Source: Oscillospiraceae bacterium (GTDB lineage Bacteria > Bacillota > Clostridia > Oscillospirales > Acutalibacteraceae). Taken from it: 64,000 nucleotides of DNA. The notes beneath the pieces are model-generated. The model saw nothing but the letters and a program-made list of their open reading frames with translations, was not told where the DNA came from and did not search any database. Numbering within the stretch: the stretch's first letter is position 1; every line of letters starts with the position of its first letter. The DNA is taken from positions 1 to 64,000 of the forward strand of contig JAIRPV010000028.1 in assembly GCA_031256825.1 (NCBI GenBank), written 5' to 3'. The position numbers and the translations under genes are program-made. Shown here piece after piece: positions 33,472 to 43,275 of the stretch.

Positions 33472-33569
33472 AAACTTCATTCCTTTCCCTGACTGCTTTT
33501 TTACTCCTGCTATTTGTATGGTTGACACGGGCAGTTTATTCGTCAAAGGCGCAAAATCGCGAAATTCCT

Positions 33570-33598
33570 TTGACATAACCGGATTCCTGTGGTATAAT
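33570..33598 (+). promoter_or_regulatory. consensus promoter upstream of prfA
   Basis: TTGACA (33570-33575) and TATAAT (33593-33598) are 17 nt apart. It gives prfA a leader of about 250 nt. The last 160 nt of that leader (33690-33850) are strikingly AT-rich compared with neighbouring genes and hold no clear gene. Confidence 0.75.
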
Positions 33599-33856
33599 GA
33601 TTCCAGCTCTTCTTCCGGCGCAATTTCCGCTTGTCTTCATTATCAGGCAGTGTAGTCGTTCAATCTGGTAAACCGTAAAAAAGCAGATTCTATTTGATGA
33701 ACAGAAAATCTCAACTATATGATAGCATATATTCAGCCGAATGTCAATACTATATTCGTGAAAAGCAAAAAATATTTATAGAAAAGAAGCCAAAAATTCA
33801 TACAAAACACCGTTTTTACACGTTAAATTTCAGAACATTAAACTGTGGAGGTTGTT

Positions 33857-34921
33857 ATGCTAAAAAAACTAGGCGAAATCGAAGAGAAATATGAACAAAT
33901 CCAGGATAAACTCTGCGATTCTGCTGTCATTGCGGACATGAATCAGTACCGCGAACTAATGCGCGAAAGCAGGAGGTTAGAACCCGTTGTCGCAACGTTC
34001 CGGCGCTACCAGGCCGCGCTGCGCCAGCAGGCGGAGGCGCAGGAATTGTTGGGTGACGCGGAAATGCGCGATCTTGCGCAGGAGGAACACGAAAGCGCGA
34101 AGGCGCAGGCCGAAGCCGCCTGGGCGCAGCTGAAGATTTTGCTGCTGCCGAGGGACCCCAACGACGACAAAAGCGTGATTGTTGAAATCCGCGGGGGGGC
34201 GGGCGGCGAAGAGGCCGCGCTTTTTTCGGCGGTGCTGCTGCGCATGTATGGCATGTATGCCGAAACGAAAGGCTGGAAGACCGAGATCATCAGCGCAAAC
34301 GAAACGGAACTGGGCGGGTTCAAAGAAGTCAGCTTTTCGATTGAGGGCGACGGCGCTTACTCCCGGCTGAAGTTTGAAAGCGGCGTGCACCGCGTACAGC
34401 GCGTGCCCGAGACCGAAAGCCAGGGGCGCATTCACACAAGCACCGTTACCGTAGCGGTTCTGCCCGAAGCGGAGGAGGTTGACGTTGACATCAACCCCGC
34501 CGATCTGCAAATCGATACCTTCCGCTCCAGCGGCGCGGGCGGGCAGCATATCAACAAAACCGAATCGGCCATTCGGATTACCCACATCCCAACCGGCACC
34601 GTTGTTGAGTGCCAGGACGAGCGCAGCCAGCACAAAAACAAAGACAAGGCCATGAAGGTGCTGCGCAGCCGGATTTTGCAGGCCGAGCAGGAAAAACAGG
34701 CCGCCGCCATCGCCGGCGAGCGCCGCGCGCAGGTTGGCACCGGCGATCGCAGCGAACGCATCCGCACCTACAATTATCCCCAGAGCCGCGTCAGCGATCA
34801 CCGCATCGGCCTGACGCTGTATAAAATCGAAGCGATTCTCAACGGCGATCTGGATGAGATCATCGACGCGCTCATTACGGCGGACACGGCCGAAAAGCTC
34901 AAGGGCGGGGGAGAAGATTGA
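33857..34921 (+). CDS. prfA: Peptide chain release factor 1
   Basis: RF1 reads UAA and UAG stop codons and releases the peptide. The 354-residue product has the peptidyl-hydrolysis motif [16 protein letters not shown], with GGQ, and the codon-recognition region [19 protein letters not shown]. The C-terminal part [20 protein letters not shown] is complete. GGAGG lies before the ATG. It heads a plus-strand run of housekeeping genes. Confidence 0.96.
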   Translation: MLKKLGEIEEKYEQIQDKLCDSAVIADMNQYRELMRESRRLEPVVATFRRYQAALRQQAEAQELLGDAEMRDLAQEEHESAKAQAEAAWAQLKILLLPRDPNDDKSVIVEIRGGAGGEEAALFSAVLLRMYGMYAETKGWKTEIISANETELGGFKEVSFSIEGDGAYSRLKFESGVHRVQRVPETESQGRIHTSTVTVAVLPEAEEVDVDINPADLQIDTFRSSGAGGQHINKTESAIRITHIPTGTVVECQDERSQHKNKDKAMKVLRSRILQAEQEKQAAAIAGERRAQVGTGDRSERIRTYNYPQSRVSDHRIGLTLYKIEAILNGDLDEIIDALITADTAEKLKGGGED

Positions 34922-34966
34922 AGTACGCAAAAAGCTAAACGATAATTTGCACCAAAAGGAACTGCT

Positions 34967-35992
34967 ATGACGACACAACGGCTCAGCGCGCAAACCCCCG
35001 CTGACATCGCCCGGGCGGCGCGGCTGCTGCGCGCGGGCGAGCTGGTTGCCATACCCACCGAAACCGTCTATGGCCTGGCGGCCAACGCCCTGGATCCCGC
35101 CGCCGTAAGGAGCATTTTTGCCGCGAAGGGGCGCCCGCAGGACAACCCGCTCATCGTCCATGTGCCGGATATCGGCGCCGCCGAGCCGCTTGCGGCAGAC
35201 ATGCCCGCAAAGGCCCGGGAGCTGGCCGAACGGTTCTGGCCCGGCCCGCTGACCATTATCCTGAAAAAATCGGAGCGGATACCCGACGTTGTCAGCGCGG
35301 GGCTGGGCACTGTGGCGCTGCGGGTGCCCGCGCACCCGGCGGCCCTTGGGCTGCTGCGCGTTTGCGGGCTGCCTTTGGCCGCGCCTTCCGCGAATTTGAG
35401 CGGTTCCCCCAGCCCCACCACCGCCGCGCACGTTCTCCATGATTTTGACGGCAAAATTGCCGCCGCGCTCGACGGCGGGCCTTGCCGGGTCGGCGTGGAA
35501 TCCACGGTCGTAACGCTTGCCGCCCCCGCGCCAACGCTGCTGCGGCCGGGCGGCGTTGCGCCGGAAGCCCTGCGCGCCGTTCTGGGCGAACTGGAGATTT
35601 CGTCCGCCGTGGCCCGCGCGCTGCGCCCGGACGAACCGGCGGCTTCGCCCGGCATGAAATACAAACACTACGCGCCAAACGCCGAACTGATTCTCATCCG
35701 GGGCAGCCTGCCGGATTTTCTCGGCTGCGCCGAAGAGCGGCAGGCCGACGGGATCCTGGTATTTGACGGCGACATGGCGCTCTGCTCCCCGCGCTTCCCC
35801 CGCTGCCTTTCTTACGGGCGCGAAGATTGCCCCGAAGAGCAGGCGAATCAGTTGTTTTCGCGGCTGCGCGAAATCGACGCGCTGGGCTGGAAGCGGGTAT
35901 TGGTTCGGCGCCCGGCCCCCGATGGCGTTGGGCTGGCGGTGTATAACCGGTTGCTGCGCGCGGCGGCGTTCCGGGAAGTGGATCTGCGATAA
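34967..35992 (+). CDS. L-threonylcarbamoyladenylate synthase (Sua5/YwlC type)
   Basis: The enzyme makes threonylcarbamoyl-AMP for the t6A37 modification of tRNAs reading ANN codons. The 341-residue product has the YrdC domain (residues 8-200): GELVAIPTETVYGLAANALD, FAAKGRPQDNPLIVHV, ERFWPGPLTIILKK and APSANLSGSPSPT. The Sua5 linker SPGMKYKHYAPNAELILI and a C-terminal Sua5 domain follow. Position just after prfA matches many Firmicutes. Confidence 0.94.
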   Translation: MTTQRLSAQTPADIARAARLLRAGELVAIPTETVYGLAANALDPAAVRSIFAAKGRPQDNPLIVHVPDIGAAEPLAADMPAKARELAERFWPGPLTIILKKSERIPDVVSAGLGTVALRVPAHPAALGLLRVCGLPLAAPSANLSGSPSPTTAAHVLHDFDGKIAAALDGGPCRVGVESTVVTLAAPAPTLLRPGGVAPEALRAVLGELEISSAVARALRPDEPAASPGMKYKHYAPNAELILIRGSLPDFLGCAEERQADGILVFDGDMALCSPRFPRCLSYGREDCPEEQANQLFSRLREIDALGWKRVLVRRPAPDGVGLAVYNRLLRAAAFREVDLR

Positions 35993-36046
35993 ACGGACGC
36001 TGTTTCAGGATGGATACGCCCCGGACTTTATTTGGGAGGGTTTCGC

Positions 36047-36679
36047 ATGTTTCCTCAGATCCCCGTTCCCGTCCTCGGCCTGGCGGGGCCAAGCGGCGCT
36101 GGCAAAAGCACGGCCGCCGCGATATTGGCCGGGCAGGGCTGTTTTGTTATCGACGGCGACGCGCTCGCGCGCGACATCATCCGCCCCGGATCGCCCGCTC
36201 TGGCGGAACTGGCGGCCTGCTTTGGGGAAGAAATTCTGGGGCCCGGCGGGGCGCTGAACCGCCCGGCGCTGGCAAAAAAAGCGTTTTCTTCTGAAGAAAA
36301 CCGTCAAATGTTAAATAAAATCACACACCCATATATTACAAAACTTGCCATGGAATCCGCAGGGCACGCGCCGCCCGGCAGCCGCGCGATTGTGATCGAC
36401 GCCGCGGCCCTGCACGAAAGCGAACTTGCGCGGTATTGCGATCGCATTCTCTTTTTTCAGGCGGACGAAGAGCTGCGCCTGCACCGGATCATGTCCCGCG
36501 ACCAATTGACGCGCGAGGCCGCGCTGCTGCGGCTGAATGCCCAAAAATCGCCAAATTTTGCGCCCGCCGCCGCCTTTCGCCGGATTCCTCCCGCCGCAGC
36601 CGGGTATACTATCATCAATTGTAACGAAAGCGAGGCTGCGCTGCGGCATGAACTCAACAAGATTATGGAAAGAATTTGA
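36047..36679 (+). CDS. coaE: Dephospho-CoA kinase
   Basis: CoaE phosphorylates dephospho-CoA in the last step of coenzyme A synthesis. The 210-residue product has the P-loop GLAGPSGAGKSTAAAIL, the CoaE motif IDGDALARDIIRPGS, and NKITHPYI and VIDAAALHES. Two extra residues in the P-loop region and GPSGAGK instead of GLTGSGK are minor variants. Its last 32 bp overlap the next gene. Confidence 0.92.
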   Translation: MFPQIPVPVLGLAGPSGAGKSTAAAILAGQGCFVIDGDALARDIIRPGSPALAELAACFGEEILGPGGALNRPALAKKAFSSEENRQMLNKITHPYITKLAMESAGHAPPGSRAIVIDAAALHESELARYCDRILFFQADEELRLHRIMSRDQLTREAALLRLNAQKSPNFAPAAAFRRIPPAAAGYTIINCNESEAALRHELNKIMERI

Positions 36680-37256
36680 CAGCTGGTATCCGGCGTGGCA
36701 CGCTGTGCCGGGCGGGCGGCTGATAATCCCCATGGTGCTGGTGCTCCTGTCCCTGCTGGGGTTCTGGCACAACTTGGAAGCGCGCGTGCACTACCCCACG
36801 CGCCACGCCGTTTTGGTGGAGCGCTACGCCGCCGAATACGATCTGCCGCCCGCGCTGCTCTACGCTGTGATCCGCACCGAAAGCGGGTTTGAACCCGACG
36901 CGGTTTCGTCCGCCGGGGCCTTGGGGCTGACGCAGATCACGCCGGAAACCTTTGAATGGCTGCAATGGAAGGCCCACGAAACGCTCCCGGTGGAGTCGCT
37001 GCGCAAGCCGGAGGTTTCCGTGCGCTACGGCGCGATGTTTCTCCACATTCTGCGCAAGGAGTTCGGCGTGACCGAAACGGCCCTGGCCGCTTACCACGCG
37101 GGCCGCACACGCGTCAACGGCTGGCTGAGCAGCAAAAAATATTCCGCCGATGGCCGAACCCTGAAGAATATTCCCGTGCCCGAAACGGCGCATTATGTGC
37201 GCAAAGTGATGAAGGCCTATGGAAAATACCGGGAATTATACCCCATGCTCGCCTGA
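36648..37256 (+). CDS. Membrane-anchored soluble-type lytic transglycosylase
   Basis: The 202-residue product has one N-terminal membrane helix (IIPMVLVLLSLLGFWHNL) and a goose-type lysozyme/Slt domain. That domain has LLYAVIRTESGFEPDAVSSA with the catalytic Glu, GALGLTQITPETFEWL, and LAAYHAGRTRVNGWLSS. It cleaves peptidoglycan strands to 1,6-anhydro ends. The start lies within the end of coaE. In Clostridia the coaE-transglycosylase pair is often seen. Confidence 0.92.
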   Translation: MNSTRLWKEFDSWYPAWHAVPGGRLIIPMVLVLLSLLGFWHNLEARVHYPTRHAVLVERYAAEYDLPPALLYAVIRTESGFEPDAVSSAGALGLTQITPETFEWLQWKAHETLPVESLRKPEVSVRYGAMFLHILRKEFGVTETALAAYHAGRTRVNGWLSSKKYSADGRTLKNIPVPETAHYVRKVMKAYGKYRELYPMLA

Positions 37257-37291
37257 TTCCAAAACGAATTTTACATTAGGAGGATCCCAAC

Positions 37292-38698
37292 ATGCCCGAA
37301 GAAAAATCCCCGGCGGAACAGCTGAAAGAGAGCCTTTGCCGCCGCAAGCAGCATGCCTGCGAACGCCTGACCCCCGAAGAGATTGCCCGGGGCGACGCCT
37401 TTTGCGAAGGATACAAAGCCTTCCTCAACACATGCAAAACAGAGCGCGAAGCCGCGGCCTGGCTGCTGGAACAGGCCCGCGCGCAGGGTTTTGTGCCATG
37501 GGAAGACGGCAAGCTCTATGCCCCCGGCACAAAGCTCTATGTTGACAACCGCGGCAAATCCGTCATTTTGGCCGTTTTGGGCAAGCAAAGCCTGGAACTC
37601 GGCGTGCGGATGGCCGCCGCGCACATCGACAGCCCCCGGCTGGATCTGAAACCCCAGCCGCTCTATGACGACAGCGGCCTGGGCCTTGCCAAAACCCACT
37701 ATTATGGCGGCATCAAAAAATACCAGTGGGCCGCGATTCCCCTGGCCCTGCACGGCGTGGTTGTTAAAAAAGACGGCGCGGCGGTTCGCATCGCCATCGG
37801 CGACGGGCCAGATGATCCGCAGTTTTGCGTAACGGATCTTTTGCCGCACCTGGCGAAGGAGCAGATGGAGCGCACGCTTGCCAAAGGCATTGCCGGGGAA
37901 GAGCTGAACCTTGTGATCGGCTGCCGCCCGCTTTTGCTGGAGGAGAAAAACGAAGGCGCAAAGCTGGCGATTTTGCGCATGCTCAAAGAAAAATACGATA
38001 TCATAGAAGAAGATCTGATCAGCGCGGAGTTGGAAGTTGTGCCCGCCTTCGCGGCGCGGGATATCGGGTTTGACCGCGGCCTGATTGGCGGCTACGGCCA
38101 GGATGACCGCGTGTGCGCGTACCCCGCCGCCATGGCGCTGTTCGGCTGCGCAGCGCCGGAATACACCGCCGTTGCGGTGCTGACCGACAAAGAAGAGATT
38201 GGCTCCTGCGGCAACACGGGGCTGGGCGCCAATTATCTTTACGATTTTTTGGTTGGCCTGGCGCTGGGGCAGGGCGCGAACCCGCGCAAGCTGCTGCGCG
38301 CCGCCAAATGCCTTTCGGCCGATGTGAACGCAGCGCTCGATCCCACATTCCCCAGCGTGATGGATTCCCACAACGCCGCGCTGCTCAACCACGGCGTTGT
38401 GTTGACCAAATATACCGGCGGCGGCGGCAAATACAGCAGTTCCGACGCTTCGGCGGAATTTTTGGCCTGGGTGCGGCGCGTTCTGGATGACGCGGGCGTC
38501 ATCTGGCAGGCCGGGGAACTGGGCAAGGTGGACGAGGGCGGCGGCGGCACCGTTGCGGCAGAGCTGGCAAAGCTGAACCTTGACGTGATCGATTTGGGCG
38601 TGCCCGTGCTGAGCATGCATTCCCCCTTTGAGCTGGCGGCAAAAACGGATATCCACATGCTCCGCAACGCCTGCGCGGCGTTCTTTGCGGCCCCGTGA
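37292..38698 (+). CDS. M18-family aminopeptidase
   Basis: A zinc metallo-aminopeptidase that trims N-terminal residues from peptides in the cytosol. The 468-residue product has the zinc ligands in MAAAHIDSPRLDLKPQPLYD, the loop LAKTHYYGGIKKYQW, LTDKEEIGSCGNTGLGANYL with the catalytic Glu and ligands, and the final zinc His in VPVLSMHSPFELAAKTDIHM. Length is typical. GGAGG precedes the ATG. Confidence 0.93.
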   Translation: MPEEKSPAEQLKESLCRRKQHACERLTPEEIARGDAFCEGYKAFLNTCKTEREAAAWLLEQARAQGFVPWEDGKLYAPGTKLYVDNRGKSVILAVLGKQSLELGVRMAAAHIDSPRLDLKPQPLYDDSGLGLAKTHYYGGIKKYQWAAIPLALHGVVVKKDGAAVRIAIGDGPDDPQFCVTDLLPHLAKEQMERTLAKGIAGEELNLVIGCRPLLLEEKNEGAKLAILRMLKEKYDIIEEDLISAELEVVPAFAARDIGFDRGLIGGYGQDDRVCAYPAAMALFGCAAPEYTAVAVLTDKEEIGSCGNTGLGANYLYDFLVGLALGQGANPRKLLRAAKCLSADVNAALDPTFPSVMDSHNAALLNHGVVLTKYTGGGGKYSSSDASAEFLAWVRRVLDDAGVIWQAGELGKVDEGGGGTVAAELAKLNLDVIDLGVPVLSMHSPFELAAKTDIHMLRNACAAFFAAP

Positions 38699-38749
38699 CA
38701 TCATGATCGCTTAGATCATTTGGATCAGATAGAAAGAACGGTGTGACAT

Positions 38750-39553
38750 ATGAACTCTCCTTACGGAAACCGCATCCTGATCACCGGAGCCAGTTCCGGC
38801 ATCGGCCTGGCGGCGGCGGAAGCGTTCGCCAAAGAGGGATATACGGTCTGGGCCGCGTCGCGGCGGTGCGAGGAACGCCGCGAGGGCAATTGCCGCTATA
38901 TCCGCATGGATGTGACCAGCGAAGACAGCGTGCGGCGGGCTTATGACAAGATAGCCGAAGCGGGCGGCGTTGCAATCCTGCTGCACTGCGCGGGCATGGG
39001 GATTGCGGGCGCTGCGGAAGACACGCCAGAAGAAGCCGTGCGGCGGCAGTTCGAAGTGAATTATTACGGCGTGCTGCGGGTCAACCGGATCTTTTTGCCC
39101 GATTTGCGGGCGCGCGGCGGCGGGCTTGTGCTGGTGATGAGTTCCGTGGCCGGGCGGGTGCCCTTGCCTTACCAAAGCCACTATAGCGCAACAAAGTACG
39201 CCCTGGATACTTATGTGGAAAGCCTGCGCATGGAGGCGGGCCGGTTCGGCATCCGCGCGGCGCTGATTGAGCCGGGCGACACAAAAACGGGCTTCACCGC
39301 AGCGCGCGAAATGGCCCTGCCCGAGGGTTCGCCCTACCGCGCCGCCTGCGAAGGCGCGGTGGCCCGTATGTCCAAAGACGAGCAAAACGGCGGCAGCCCC
39401 CTGGCTGTGGCAAAGATATGCCTGAAGCTCGCGCAAAAAAAACATCCGCCGGTGCGCGTTACCGTTGGGCTGATGTATCGGATTGTGATATTTTTGCGCA
39501 GAATATGGCCCGCAGGGGCGTTTGAAAAGGTGTTGGAGGGGATGTATCGATGA
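38750..39553 (+). CDS. Short-chain dehydrogenase/reductase
   Basis: The 267-residue product has the NAD(P) loop ILITGASSGIGLAAAEAF, HCAGMGIAGAAEDTPEE (NAG variant), and the active site SSVAGRVPLPYQSHYSATKY with Ser, Tyr and Lys. The Arg-rich AASRRCEERR after strand 2 suggests NADPH. The substrate is unknown; lipid or sugar reductions are possible. Its stop overlaps the truA start. Confidence 0.88.
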   Translation: MNSPYGNRILITGASSGIGLAAAEAFAKEGYTVWAASRRCEERREGNCRYIRMDVTSEDSVRRAYDKIAEAGGVAILLHCAGMGIAGAAEDTPEEAVRRQFEVNYYGVLRVNRIFLPDLRARGGGLVLVMSSVAGRVPLPYQSHYSATKYALDTYVESLRMEAGRFGIRAALIEPGDTKTGFTAAREMALPEGSPYRAACEGAVARMSKDEQNGGSPLAVAKICLKLAQKKHPPVRVTVGLMYRIVIFLRRIWPAGAFEKVLEGMYR

Positions 39554-40359
39554 GCGCCGAGGCCCGCAACATTCTCCTCATCCTGCGCTTCAACGGCGGC
39601 GCTTTCCACGGCTGGCAGGTGCAGCCCAACGGCTTCACCGTGCAGGAAGCAGTGCAGGCCGCCGTTCAAAAAATAACAGGTGAACCGGCGAATGTCAACG
39701 GCTGTTCCCGCACGGATGCGGGGGTGCATGCCGCTATGTTCTGCGCCAATTTCAAAACGAATGCATCCTTGCCCTGCGAAAAAATCGCGGCGGCGCTGAA
39801 CTTTTATCTGCCGCAGCAGGCCGCCGTAATCGACTGCCGGGAGGCCGCGCCCGATTTTCACGCGCGATACAGCTGCAAGGGCAAAACCTATTGCTACCAT
39901 GTGCGCAACCACCGCGTGCGCGATCCGTTTTTGCTGGACCGCGCCGTTTTGGTGGGGGAACCCCTCGACGCGGAGCGCTTGCACCGGCAGGCGCAGGATT
40001 TTGTTGGCACGCACAACTTTGCGGCGTTTTGCGCGGCGGGCGGCGGCGCAAAAACAACCGTGCGCACCGTGACGGCGTTCAGCGTGCGCCGCGAGGGCGA
40101 AGACGTTCGATTCACCGTGTCCGCCGACGGATTCCTCTACCACATGGTTCGCATTATGGTGGGCACGCTGCTGGATATTGCCCGGGGCCGCCTGCCGGAG
40201 GGCTGCATTCCGGGCATCCTTGCGGCGGGCAGCCGGGCGATGGCGGGAGTAACGGCCCCCGCGGAAGGGCTTTGGCTGATTGATGTGAGATACGAAGCGG
40301 AAGATTTTTTACCAATCCGGAAAAACGCTTGCTTTTCCCGCCCTGATATGATATACTGA
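39550..40359 (+). CDS. truA: tRNA pseudouridine(38-40) synthase TruA
   Basis: TruA makes pseudouridine at positions 38-40 of tRNA anticodon stems. The 269-residue product has RFNGGAFHGWQVQPNGFTVQ, the catalytic-Asp motif NGCSRTDAGVHAAMF, and ARYSCKGKTYCYHVRN and FLYHMVRIMVGTLLDIARG. Length is typical. It overlaps the dehydrogenase gene by 4 bp (ATGA). Confidence 0.95.
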   Translation: MSAEARNILLILRFNGGAFHGWQVQPNGFTVQEAVQAAVQKITGEPANVNGCSRTDAGVHAAMFCANFKTNASLPCEKIAAALNFYLPQQAAVIDCREAAPDFHARYSCKGKTYCYHVRNHRVRDPFLLDRAVLVGEPLDAERLHRQAQDFVGTHNFAAFCAAGGGAKTTVRTVTAFSVRREGEDVRFTVSADGFLYHMVRIMVGTLLDIARGRLPEGCIPGILAAGSRAMAGVTAPAEGLWLIDVRYEAEDFLPIRKNACFSRPDMIY

Positions 40360-40416
40360 ATTGTCTTTGCGGCACCGCCATTTTGGGGGTTGCCGAATTC
40401 ATACGCGGGGTGTTTT

Positions 40417-41865
40417 ATGGTCTTTTCGAGCCCAATCTTTTTATACGCTTTTTTTCCCCTGTGCATGGCGCTGTATGTTCTGCCGGTGGGGCGTTTGGCC
40501 GCGCGGCAGCGGCGCGGCGAGATTCAGCTGCGCTGGAGAAACGGCGTGCTGATCGCTTTTTCGCTGCTGTTTTATGCCTGGGGCGAGCCAACGTATGTGT
40601 TCCTCATGTTTTTCACCGTGGGCGCGAACTACTTTTTTGCCCTCTGGATAGAGCGCGCGCAGCGGGTTTTCGTTAAAAAATCCCTCCTGATTGCCGCCGC
40701 CGTGCTGAATCTTGGGCTGCTGGGGGTGTTTAAGTATACCCGGCTGGCCGTCCATACAATCAATCTGATCCCCGGCGTAACGCTCCCCGTACCCGGCATT
40801 GTTCTGCCCATCGGCATCTCTTTTTATACCTTCCAGGTGTTCGCCTACGTGATCGACGTCTACCGGGGCGAAGCGAAGGCCCAGCGCAGTTTTCCGCGGC
40901 TGCTGCTGTTTGTGACGCTGTTCCACCAGCTTGTGGCCGGGCCAATCGTGCGCTATGCCCATGTGGAGCGCGAAATCGGTTCCCGCCATACCAGCCCGGA
41001 GCAGATGTCCGAAGGCATTGCGCGGTTCCTGACGGGCCTTGCGAAAAAAGCCGTTTTGGCCAACATCTGCGGCGAACTGGCCGGGACGTATCTGAACCCC
41101 GCCGGCTTTGGGAAGCTTTCTGTGCTGGGCGCGTGGCTGGGCATACTGACCTATTCCATGCAGATCTATTTCGACTTTTCCGCCTATTCCGACATGGCCA
41201 TTGGCATGGGCCGCATGATCGGCTTCCATTATCACGAAAACTTCAACTATCCTTACGCCGCGCGCAGCGTTACAGACTTCTGGCGGCGCTGGCACATGAG
41301 CTTAGGCAGTTTTTTCCGCGACTATGTCTATATTCCGCTGGGCGGCAACCGCAGCCATCAGGTGCGCAACCTTTTCATCGTCTGGGCGCTGACCGGCCTT
41401 TGGCACGGGGCCAGCTGGAATTTTGTGCTCTGGGGGCTTTATTACTTCGCCTTCCTCGTGCTGGAAAAGTTTGTTCTGCGCAATTTCCTTGCGAAATTGC
41501 CGCGCGTGGCGTCGCATCTTTATTTGTTGCTGGTTGTTGTGGTTGGCTGGGTGTTTTTCTATTACGAAAACCTGCGGCAGGCCTTTGCGCTGCTCGGGCG
41601 CATGTTCGGCGTGCACGCCAACGGCCTGGCTTCGCCCGATCTGCTGCTGGCGCTGAAGGCGAACGTATTCTTTCTTCTCTTGGCGGCGCTGGCCTGCGCG
41701 CCTGTGCTCCCGTGGCTCAAACAACGCTTGCAGGCCGTGCGCGGCGGCCCCGCCCGCGCCGCCCTTTTCGCCGCGCAGTGCGCCGTTCTTGCCGCGCTGC
41801 TGGCGGTCAGCACCATTCAGCTTGCGGGCGGGAACTTTAACCCGTTTATTTACTATCGATTTTAA
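40417..41865 (+). CDS. MBOAT-family membrane O-acyltransferase (AlgI-like)
   Basis: AlgI-type proteins pass acetyl groups across the membrane for O-acetylation of polysaccharides. The 482-residue product starts MVFSSPIFLYAFFPL like its relatives and has 10-12 membrane segments. It carries the MBOAT motifs DFSAYSDMAIGMGRMIGFHY, FWRRWHMSLGSFFRDYVYIP and LTGLWHGASWNFVLWG with the catalytic histidine. The two DHHW genes that follow are probably its extracytoplasmic partners, as AlgJ/AlgX are for AlgI. The ATG was placed by alignment with family starts. Confidence 0.93.
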   Translation: MVFSSPIFLYAFFPLCMALYVLPVGRLAARQRRGEIQLRWRNGVLIAFSLLFYAWGEPTYVFLMFFTVGANYFFALWIERAQRVFVKKSLLIAAAVLNLGLLGVFKYTRLAVHTINLIPGVTLPVPGIVLPIGISFYTFQVFAYVIDVYRGEAKAQRSFPRLLLFVTLFHQLVAGPIVRYAHVEREIGSRHTSPEQMSEGIARFLTGLAKKAVLANICGELAGTYLNPAGFGKLSVLGAWLGILTYSMQIYFDFSAYSDMAIGMGRMIGFHYHENFNYPYAARSVTDFWRRWHMSLGSFFRDYVYIPLGGNRSHQVRNLFIVWALTGLWHGASWNFVLWGLYYFAFLVLEKFVLRNFLAKLPRVASHLYLLLVVVVGWVFFYYENLRQAFALLGRMFGVHANGLASPDLLLALKANVFFLLLAALACAPVLPWLKQRLQAVRGGPARAALFAAQCAVLAALLAVSTIQLAGGNFNPFIYYRF

Positions 41866-41876
41866 GGAGGCTCCCC

Positions 41877-43256
41877 ATGCCGCCCGATTTCCCCTTGCCC
41901 GAAGAGCGCGGCGGGGCCGCGCCGCAAACCAAAGCCCCAGCCCGCGCCGCTGCCTGCGCCGTTTTTTTCGCGGCGCTGTTTGCGGTGGGCCTGCTGGCCC
42001 TGTTTTTGCCAAAGCCAACTTTTTCCGCGCTGGAAAACCGCGATTTGGCGCGGATGCCGAAGTTTTCCTTCGCGGCGCTGTTTTATGGGCAATACACCGA
42101 CAAAATGACGCTCTTTTATAACGATACCTTTCCGGGGCGCGAACGTATGGTGGAGCTGGTTTCACGCATGAAGGGGCTGTTCGGCTTCGCCAACAAAGAC
42201 AGCATCACCTGGGATGTTGGCCTGGAAGGCAACGACCCCGAGAGCATACCGGAAACAACGCCCGTCACCACCGCTCCGCCCAAAACGGCGGAGCAACCGG
42301 CGCAGACGCAAACCACAACCGAACCGCCCTCCGCCAGCGCCCCGGCCGACGGCGAAGTGCGCAAGGGCGTAATTCTCATCGGCGATCGCGCCATGGGGTT
42401 TTATGGCTTCAGCGCGAAAGCCAACGAGCGTTACGCGAAGATGGTGAACCGGTTCGCCGCAAAATACAGCGATCAGCTGCGCACGGGCACGATGGTGGTG
42501 CCTTTGCCCGCGGCCTATTATCTGCCGGAAAAATATAAGGGCTACAGCAGCAACGAACCAAAGGCGCTGGCCTTTTTGGCCGAGCGCTACGCGGAAGACA
42601 TCCGCCACGTGGAGCTTTACGACTTGCTGGCCGCCCACAAAGACGAAGACATCTACTTCCGCACCGATCATCACTGGACCGGCCTTGGCGCCTGGTACGC
42701 CTACGCGGAATATATGCGCACGCTGGGGCTGGAGGCCGCGCCCATCGACACCTACGAGACTTATACCCACAAAAACTTTTTGGGCAGCTTTTACCGCATG
42801 CTCGGCGGCAGCCCAAAGCTCAAGGCCCATCCGGATACCTGCATCGTCTACCGCCCCAAAGTAAACTATACCATGGAGGCCTACCAAAAGGGCGATCTTT
42901 CCGGCAAACCGCTTCAGGGGCAGTGGCTCGCCCAAAGCCCCGAGCAGTTTAAGGGCGGCGAAAAATACCTGGCTTACGCCGGGATCGATTACCCCTACGA
43001 GGTAATCCGGACCGAAAACCAAACAGGCCGCCGCCTGCTGGTCTTGAAAGAATCCTTCGCCAACGCCATGCTGCCGTTCTTCACCGAATTTTTCGACGAA
43101 ATCCATGTGGTTGATTACCGCTATTTCACAGGGAATGTGGACAGGATTATCCGGGAAAACAACATTGGCGAAGCGCTGTTTTTAAATTATATCGGCGCGG
43201 CGGGCTACGGGAAAAATGTAACGTTGTTAGAAAAACTATTTGGATTCGCGTCGTAA
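41877..43256 (+). CDS. DHHW-family protein, probable extracytoplasmic acetyl-transfer partner
   Basis: The 459-residue product has an N-terminal membrane helix (residues 27-44) and the segment LENRDLARMPKFSF that AlgJ/AlgX-like proteins share. A Thr/Pro/Gln-rich linker (about 122-155) precedes the DHHW domain, which has YFRTDHHWTGLGAWYAYAEY. The final part has LLVLKESFANAMLPFFTEFF and HVVDYRYF, resembling the SGNH acyl-transfer core. DHHW and KESFAN are candidate active-site residues. It starts 11 bp after the MBOAT gene with AAGGAGG and forms one operon. Confidence 0.87.
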   Translation: MPPDFPLPEERGGAAPQTKAPARAAACAVFFAALFAVGLLALFLPKPTFSALENRDLARMPKFSFAALFYGQYTDKMTLFYNDTFPGRERMVELVSRMKGLFGFANKDSITWDVGLEGNDPESIPETTPVTTAPPKTAEQPAQTQTTTEPPSASAPADGEVRKGVILIGDRAMGFYGFSAKANERYAKMVNRFAAKYSDQLRTGTMVVPLPAAYYLPEKYKGYSSNEPKALAFLAERYAEDIRHVELYDLLAAHKDEDIYFRTDHHWTGLGAWYAYAEYMRTLGLEAAPIDTYETYTHKNFLGSFYRMLGGSPKLKAHPDTCIVYRPKVNYTMEAYQKGDLSGKPLQGQWLAQSPEQFKGGEKYLAYAGIDYPYEVIRTENQTGRRLLVLKESFANAMLPFFTEFFDEIHVVDYRYFTGNVDRIIRENNIGEALFLNYIGAAGYGKNVTLLEKLFGFAS

Positions 43257-43275
43257 CGCGGGAAAGGAACTGAGG

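Noticed and set aside
33977..35668. 563-codon minus-strand frame opposite prfA and the Sua5-type gene
   Set aside because: It spans two intact plus-strand genes and their gap, which marks it as an antisense artefact.
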